Source of the DNA: Gnetum montanum
Taxonomy: Eukaryota; Streptophyta; Gnetopsida; Gnetales; Gnetaceae
NCBI GenBank assembly: GCA_015680685.1
Contig: MNCI01034632.1
Coordinates: 1 to 35,159, forward strand
Length of the DNA stretch: 35,159 nt
Direction: 5' to 3'
How positions within the stretch are numbered: the stretch's first letter is position 1; every line of letters starts with the position of its first letter. Under the pieces are notes generated by a model that was given only the letters and a program-made list of their open reading frames with translations, made no database searches and was not told where the DNA came from. A program made the position numbers and the translations under genes. This document shows positions 29,544 to 35,159 of this stretch, piece after piece.

Positions 29544-30058
29544 AAAAAATGTTGTGATAAAAAACATCAGTGGATGGAAACACCGAGAGGTCTTCGGGTG
29601 AAACAATTTAACCCCAAATCCATGTGAGGGTCATGCTAGATAAAACGGAAGTGGGGCACCCTGAATGATCTAGTTGATCAAATAGGGACTTAATCGGTGT
29701 AACTTAACCTTATGTGAAAGTTGTTTTGAATGTGAAATACACAAGATAAAATTGATAATCAATAAGTACAAGAATAAAGGAAATAACATCTAACAACGAT
29801 AACAATAAAGAGATAATAGAAAAAACTCGAGTAAGAAAATGCACCGTCGCAAGGTTGCGGGTTTGATTCTTTACTTTTTTTGAAGCATGTATAACAAGTT
29901 ATACAACACTAGAGGCACATAGAGAGTTCAAGAGTAACCGGACTGCTCAAAATGTACCAACTATGCTCTTTGAATATGAACTTAAAAGCCAACTGAAAGT
30001 GCTAATGCCAAAAATGCCAACCCAAAAATGCCAACCTTTTGAGCGTTGTTTGCTAGGG

Positions 30059-30066
30059 TATTTATA
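30059..30066 (-). promoter_or_regulatory. TATA box of the copy 2 5' LTR
   Basis: The minus strand reads CCCTATAAATACCCTAGC. It lies about 510 bp before the LTR end and 760 bp before the Gag ATG at 29307. It would drive the genomic transcript of copy 2. Confidence 0.65.
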
Positions 30067-30419
30067 GGGCCAAGAGTAGGCAAGAAACATGGCCTAGGTG
30101 CCACATGTCCTAGACCCCACAAAATACCATCGTGCTCGTACTATGTAGACGTGCTATGCCAATTACGAACTTTGCTACGTTGTAACCATGTTATTGAAAC
30201 TGCGCATGCTGGAATCCAGTGTGCTAACAGTGAAAACAGAAATGAAGTCTCCCCACTAGGACTACGTCTTCCCTATCCTTATGAACAAGGTCAAGCGTAG
30301 TGACAATTGTTGGGGGATGGACTAAGGGGTATGCTAGAGTGGAACAAAGTCGCTGATCATGGTGAGCTAAGTTGTGGAACTAGTTGAAGATGTCCTGATG
30401 CCTCTATCAACTTTGCATT

Positions 30420-30965
30420 ACTTATGCTATCTGGCATATTTTCATATAGTAGCTACCTACTACACTATGCTACACTATGTAGTGTAGCCACTAGTTTGAA
30501 TAGGAAACTTGTATTGGAGTCAACAGCATCTGCTGGAAGCCTTGGCGCATGCAAGGTTAACCTTTGGAGCACCTTATTGATTTGCATCTTTGCTACACTA
30601 TGCTATGCTACGTAGCGTAGCGTAGCGTAGCAGCTAATGTATAATGCATTTCTATCAGAATGGTAGAGTTTCACAAGAAAACTTTCCTTGTGGTTGAAGG
30701 GCTGATTGAGACAGAGTAGTCTTGGAAGCCAAAACGTTGTTAGATGTAGTTCTTTTTCTGAAACGGCTTGGCAAAGGGGTCTTTACATGCTTTTTCCTTG
30801 TTATGTTGTGTTACGCTATGTAGCATAACATAGCGTAGCACCATATGCTGGCCGAATTTTGACTTTGCCTTGCATGAACATCTTGCTAAAACTTGTATTT
30901 GGATACTTGATTGATTTTTTGGAGGCTTACTACGCTACGCAACATAGCATAGCGTAGCAGACTTC
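30420..30965. repeat. GCTAC/GTAGC palindrome series in the copy 2 5' LTR
   Basis: Four inverted pentamer clusters lie near 30420-30490, 30590-30635, 30803-30840 and 30928-30960. The second contains CTATGCTACGTAGCGTAG with further GTAGC units. Spacing matches the other LTR (12924-13512). This copy keeps more CG dinucleotides, so the ancestral form was probably (GCTAC)n(GTAGC)n. Confidence 0.7.
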
Positions 30966-32617
30966 AGTAGAAAACTTGCCAAACTATTTTGCTCATCCTA
31001 AGCATCATCAACAACTTCTAGCACATTTTCTGAGTAGATCATTAGCTAGGCGAATTGTCTAGGTCGGTAGGCCGGAGAGTCCATCGGGCCTGTTAGCTCT
31101 GGAGGTAGAAAACTTGCCAGAATGGACAGTCTAACCTCAATGCCTACATTTCCTACCAAACTATCATGACACTACACTTGTGGAAGTCCTTGCCTAATTT
31201 CAAGACCCTGGTGAAGCAAGAGGATCTCGAAGTTTTATGGTGTTTCACCGGCTTCTCTTTGTCGACATCTGTAGGATGGGCTCGGGAGACGTCAACAAAG
31301 AAAACGAAACACCATGAAAGACAACATGCTAACATCACTCTTCAGTAATTGTCCAGATGTTTCTTAGCAATGCTTGAGAGCATCAGGATAGCCATGTCGG
31401 AAAAGGGGCAAGGGTGGATCTACAGGGACAATTTTAGGAGGGGAAAGATGTAGCATAGTGTGGTCCCTCATCGGACTGCTTATGAGGGAGTCGATATGCA
31501 TGGGCATCTTTCTTTTGCAGGCCTCTAACCTCTTGTTGGAATGCGTAGAGATGGTCATTGCGAAATAGCTGATGTGCCATTCGTTTTGGGCATCTTTGTT
31601 TTTGAGCTTTTGCTGTTTCACGTTTTTTTTTGTTTTTCCATGTTCATTTGTGAACAACCTTGTTGCAGGATAGGTGTTTCCTCCCTAGGATGAGTTGTGT
31701 TACATCCACATGGGGCTTTGACCTACCTATAGATGCTTCCCATGTGGTGAGTTACATTACGTGCATCATGGACTTTGCGGTTCAGCATATGGGAGGGCTT
31801 TACAGGCATTGGAAAAATTCCTAAAGGAGGTGTGAGAAGGAAAATTATGGGTGTAAGAAATGAGGTAAAGGAGGTTAAGGGGGAGGATAAGATGTGCAAT
31901 CCCAAGTAGCCAAGCTAGTCAGGATGACCACCTTGGAACGATGTAGTGTCCTGCCACCTTGGCGAAACGTGCCTCTAACTGATGCCCCTTTGGCACGTAC
32001 CCTGCAAACACAATAGAGAGAAAACTAGAAGAAATAACGATCAAGAAAAATGAAGGAAAAGGTCTTGCTTGCTTTAGATGTTGCTAGAGCAGTGGATGTT
32101 CTTATTGAGGCATGCAACGTCCAAACCAGAAAGGCTATCAACTATTCTGTTAGCATTAGCATGTAGGAGTTGGCACCAAGGAGGCTAGGAATTGCAATGA
32201 TGAAAGTGCTTAGGAGTCCTCACCCAAGGAAAACACTATGCATTTTAGCTGTAAGGTGAGATGCCTAACAGCTAAAAATATTTTGGACTCGGGCGATGGC
32301 GGGGGTTGGAGGGTAGCAACTTTGTGGCTAGGCCACAATAGTGCTGGGACTCCAGTAGTAGGTGCTGACCACAGAAGCTACTGCCAGGGTGATAGGCCAT
32401 GGTAGCAGTAGCTCTGGAAGGTTAACAAGATGTCAGATGCCATCTCTAGAGGATCAGTAAGATGTCAAGGGCAATGGCATTGCACATATTCTAGAGGGTG
32501 TTTTCTTGGCATCGTGAACTGCATTCTAGAGCTTCAACGTCTCACCCCTTGTTGCACTGTGCACGCTCACTTGTTTGAATGGTCATGGATGCATGCTGAG
32601 GACATTGTGCCGCAAAC

Positions 32618-32975
32618 ATAGTTTAAGGTCCTAGTAGACCATGGTGTGCTAGTTTAAGATCCCAGCACACCACTATGCTAGTTTATCATCATAGCAGATG
32701 GTGGATGGGCTAGTTTAAAGTCGTAGTAGACTATCTATGCCATTTTAACGTCATAGCAGACGTGATTTGCCAATATTACATCATGGTGAGCGTGCCAATT
32801 TATAGTCATAGCAGACTATCTCTACCATTTTATAGTCATAGCGGACTGTTTGTGCCAGTTTATAGTCATAGCGGACTGTCTGTGCCATTTTATAGTCATA
32901 GTAGACTGTCTTTGCCAGTTTTATGTCGTAGCGAATGAGCTTTGCCAGTTTTACATCATAGCAGATGATTTTCTT
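32618..32975 (-). repeat. 30-bp tandem array, second copy
   Basis: About 12 units of the same 30-bp family as at 15174-15595. On the minus strand the frame stays open and reads a repeating decapeptide of the form YDYKLAQTVR. This follows from the unit length and is not evidence of a gene. It lies next to an integrase C-terminus, as in the other copy. Confidence 0.8.
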
Positions 32976-32994
32976 ACCTTGCTCATGCATCAAA

Positions 32995-33088
32995 TTTAGT
33001 ATCAGTATAGGTGATTTACAGGGTTTGCAAACTCTTTGCCATCCATGTCTACCAGCTTGAAGGCTCCATTTTTGTAGGCTTTGGTTGA
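32995..33088 (-). pseudogene. int: Integrase C-terminal remnant of a lost tandem element
   Basis: The minus strand reads KAYKNGAFKLVDMDGKEFAN and PVNHLY, equivalent to the last 30 or so residues of the copy 2 integrase at 15604-15700. Homology to integrase starts abruptly at about 33088. To the right the sequence is instead the antisense module of copy 1. An integrase end does not belong in front of a 5' LTR, so it shows that a second element once lay there in the same orientation. Confidence 0.75.
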
Positions 33089-33640
33089 GTAACAAACAGA
33101 TATTGTTCTTGTTATAACATTGGAATTTTGGCATCTTCAAAATCTTGAATAAAGGCTTTAAGGCCCTTGGGGCCCCAACCTAAACTCTCTACTCCATCAC
33201 TAGCAATAGGCTCATCGTACAAAAATCTTAGGATGCCTTGATTTTCCCCAGGAAATAATATTTTTGTGATGATGTTGACCGTTTCCATTGCCAAGTGTGA
33301 TCACACCATCATACTAAAGTGTGAGAGAAAGAATTCCAGGAACTCATGTGTTCCTGATCTGAACCACACTCCCTGGTGACCCACATGCATGTCTTGTATA
33401 GGTAGATTTGGTATGGGTTCTCTCATACAACATAAAATACCCACCAGCTTCACAACAACAAGGATGGGCTTCAACAATGCCCTGTAGCCATAATAGTAAC
33501 AAAAAGAGAGTGTTAGCATTGGATACACAAAAAAAAACATCCAAATTATACTTAGCACATTAGCATAACCTTTAGTTCCCCTCATGAAATCTGTAGTACA
33601 GGAACGTTGGCATACCCATCTGACGTGCCTAGTCCTCAAT
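33089..33640 (-). pseudogene. Copy 1 antisense module, 5' part
   Basis: On the minus strand METVNIITKILFPGENQGIL and RFLYDEPIASDGVES (33290-33170) match block 1 of the copy 2 module (20862-20960). The match continues loosely in nucleotides to the breakpoint near 33088, equivalent to about 21056 in copy 2. The upstream open stretch 33640-33301 includes MRTRHVRWVCQRSC and a hydrophobic segment and has no recognised domain. It may be leader or a first exon. The rest of this module continues on the far side of copy 2, at 11797-9175. About 450 bp corresponding to 21056-21510 in copy 2 is absent from both sides. Confidence 0.6.
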
Positions 33641-33737
33641 GGGCCATAGCACTAATGTCTCCATTTCACATTTGCACTTAGCATTTTTTTTCATTCCCAA
33701 TATTATACTTTTCGTACTTGACAACTCCAAAATCATT

Positions 33738-34190
33738 ATAAAATTTCTAACTATTTGTTATGCTCCCTGCAAAGCATAACCTTTGGAAAACACTAAAAAA
33801 ATTTCTAACTATTGATTACCCTCCCTACAAAGCATAACCCTCAAAAAATTGCAAAAAAATTCTAACTATCAGTTATGCTCCTTGTAAAGCATAACCCTTG
33901 AAAAACTACAAAAAATTTCTAACTATTGGTTACATTCCCTACAAAGTGTACCCCTTGAGAAACTATAAAAAAATTCTAACTATTGGTTATGCTCCTTGCA
34001 AAGTGAGCATAACCATTGAAAATTGCAAAAAATTTCTAACTATTGGTTACACTCTAGAAAGAGCATAACCCTTGAAAATTTCAAGATTTTTCTAAATTTC
34101 TATCACACTCTTGAGAGCGTACCCTCCAAATAGGAAAGTCTAAAAATTTTCTAACTTGTAAAAGTGTAACATTAGAGCGAAGCAGTTCCA
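33738..34190. repeat. 57-bp tandem array in the module leader of copy 1
   Basis: 'CTAACTAT'-type anchors at 33747, 33805, 33862, 33919, 33976, 34036, 34092 and 34151 give a period of 56-60, about eight diverged units. Each has an A-rich part, TTTCTAACTATTGGTTATGC and a 'GCAAAGCATAACCCTTGAAA' part. The sub-words TTATGCTC...GCATAA form small inverted repeats within units. It lies between the module TATA box and its first coding block. Copy 2 has no equivalent array at that place. Confidence 0.8.
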
Positions 34191-34885
34191 AGTGTAAAAA
34201 TCTAGGCGTAACATAGTCATGACCCTTGCAGTCACCCTACCCACTCCATTATGCTCTATGCTTGGCACCACTTAATCCTGATTGTTATCCTCTATGTTCA
34301 TGTCTTGCAGTCTTCCAGAAATCTCAACTATGGCTAAAGGAACAAAAAAAAGAGAGAAACAACCATTCTAGCCCTATCCCGCATCCCACATGGTAAATAG
34401 AAAGCCCTCATCCTGTGCCACACATGGTATGTAGAAAAACCTCACATGTAGAAAATCCAAAAATCTAGAAACTCACAAAACCTATTACCATGCTCACTTC
34501 ATCCTCTTAGCTATGACTATCATGGCAGCCATGGTGGTAAAGGTGCGTCTTTCCTAGGGTAGGTCACCTCTAAAACTCAAAATACCAAAGTGAAAAATGT
34601 GAAAAAAATTGCAAGGGAAAAGAATAGCATCGCACTTGGCTGACAAAGTCTACCTCACTCCTCTATGAGCACCTTGGGGAGGTGCCTCAATGCACATTCT
34701 CCCTCATCCACATTGGTGAGGCCAAGGTTTTGGCATTCACTGTGGTGCGTCATGGTTAGTGGTTATGCTCTGGTCATCTTCATCTTCATCACTATGCCTT
34801 TATTTTTTCTACTTTGGCTGTGCTACACTCGATGACTACTCATTTTTACTTTTCAAAATGATAGGTTAACCATGGTGAAAACTCC
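34191..34885. other. Module leader of copy 1, no recognisable gene
   Basis: No conserved coding block is seen. The region lies between the minus-strand TATA box at 34886 and the 57-bp array, so it would be the first transcribed part of the module. Confidence 0.4.
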
Positions 34886-34893
34886 TATTTATA
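34886..34893 (-). promoter_or_regulatory. TATA box of the copy 1 antisense module
   Basis: The minus strand reads AAAGTATAAATAGGAG. It has the same direction as the module ORF and lies about 240 bp downstream of a CTAGTTTAAGGTAATAGTGG motif at about 35130 (minus). Copy 2 has the same order: motif array, TATA box at 19726, ORF. Confidence 0.5.
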
Positions 34894-35117
34894 CTTTTCT
34901 AGGGTGATGCACATGTCACCTACTAGGGTATTATCCCATGTCCCAGATGTAATGCAGGACAAGCGTAGCATCTAGAGCTACAAATTTTTTTCTAACTTTT
35001 CTAGCATTCCTAGACTTAGAAAATTTTTTGCCTTTTCTCTAGCTACCCAGTAAATGCCTAGTCTAATCCGACATTCCAAACTTTCCCAACGTTACTTAAA
35101 TTGATGCATCTCATGCA

Positions 35118-35159
35118 ATCCATGGTCCACTATTACCTTAAACTAGCAATCCTATGGCC
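35118..35159 (-). repeat. Start of the module's upstream repeat array (copy 1), cut by the window end
   Basis: On the minus strand the window begins with GCTAGTTTAAGGTAATAGTG and then GACC, a clear member of the 54-bp array family at 19199-19600. Only part of one unit is visible. Confidence 0.55.

Larger units (their letters stand above)
29550..32617 (-). repeat. 5' LTR and adjoining sequence of copy 2
   Basis: This is homologous throughout to 11855-15173, in the same orientation, with the same TATA box, the same palindrome series and the same phrases up to the 30-bp array. The inner edge at 29550 is sharp and followed by the primer binding site. The outer LTR edge is not resolved, because homology runs on into a 3' untranslated array and an integrase end. 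The sequence would therefore be both the 5' LTR of copy 2 and the 3' LTR of a lost tandem neighbour. Confidence 0.75.
11855..33088 (-). mobile_element. Element copy 2 (Tat/Ogre-type LTR retrotransposon with antisense module)
   Basis: This is a near-complete minus-strand element. In its own direction it has a 5' LTR ending at 29550, a primer binding site, gag, protease, a reverse-oriented ORF module, RT, RNase H, a second RNase H, integrase, a tandem-repeat 3' untranslated region and a 3' LTR ending at 11855. To the right of the 5' LTR lies a second 3' untranslated array and an integrase C-terminus (32618-33088), apparently left over from a tandem partner. In one aligned block of about 133 bases (from 11883 and 29579) I count roughly 17 differences between the LTRs, nearly all transitions, so the insertion is old. 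It sits inside the antisense module of copy 1. Confidence 0.75.

Noticed and set aside
31153-31905. Several 60-97-codon frames in the right LTR region
   Set aside because: The equivalent frames in the left copy are broken or shifted, apart from one short hydrophobic stretch (14460 / 31905) that fits T-rich LTR sequence. There are no domain motifs.

Overview
The window looks like nuclear, repeat-dense DNA of a land plant with a large genome. It carries decayed Ty3/gypsy LTR-retrotransposon coding sequence of the Tat/Ogre type (reverse transcriptase, RNase H, a second archaeal-type RNase H, then integrase), TATA boxes of the TATAAATA type, T-rich introns, and many in-frame stops that are mostly TAG. 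I found no convincing host gene, rRNA, tRNA or CRISPR array. Nothing here looks able to make a full protein today.

Layout. 1-1090 holds a decayed coding-like tract of unknown identity (minus strand), followed by about 1.8 kb in which I see nothing. Element copy 1 is on the plus strand. It has an LTR with a TATA box at 3784 that appears to end at 4500, a probable primer binding site at 4508, gag at 4971-7620 and protease plus linker at 7687-8663. An ORF module in the OPPOSITE orientation follows, with its 3' part at 9175-11797. Copy 1 is interrupted at 11855 by element copy 2 (minus strand, 11855 to about 33088). The 5' part of copy 1's antisense module resumes at 33089-33640, and its own TATA box (34886) and upstream repeat motif (35130) run to the window end.

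Copy 2, read on the minus strand, runs as follows: 5' LTR (ending at 29550), primer binding site (29543-29531), gag (29307-27162), spacer, protease and linker (26260-25472), antisense module (plus strand, 19199-25335), RT (19020), RNase H, second RNase H, integrase (stop at 15604), 30-bp tandem array (15595-15174) and 3' LTR (to 11855). To the right of the 5' LTR there is again a 30-bp array and an integrase C-terminus (32618-33088), which is best read as the remnant of a tandemly joined element deleted at 33088.

The most interesting point is that gag-pro is followed, at the same place in two strongly diverged copies, by the same reverse-oriented, multi-exon-looking ORF. In both it has its own TATA box and upstream 'TAGTTTAAGGTC' motif repeats, and it separates protease from RT. 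It therefore looks like an inherited part of this family and not a chance insertion. The encoded protein has a conserved N-terminal region, a central conserved domain, an acidic repeat stretch, a probable coiled coil and an acidic tail. I do not recognise its family.

The assembly is imperfect. There is a 693-N gap (22211-22903), and single Ns mark joins with short direct or inverted duplications that are probably artefacts.
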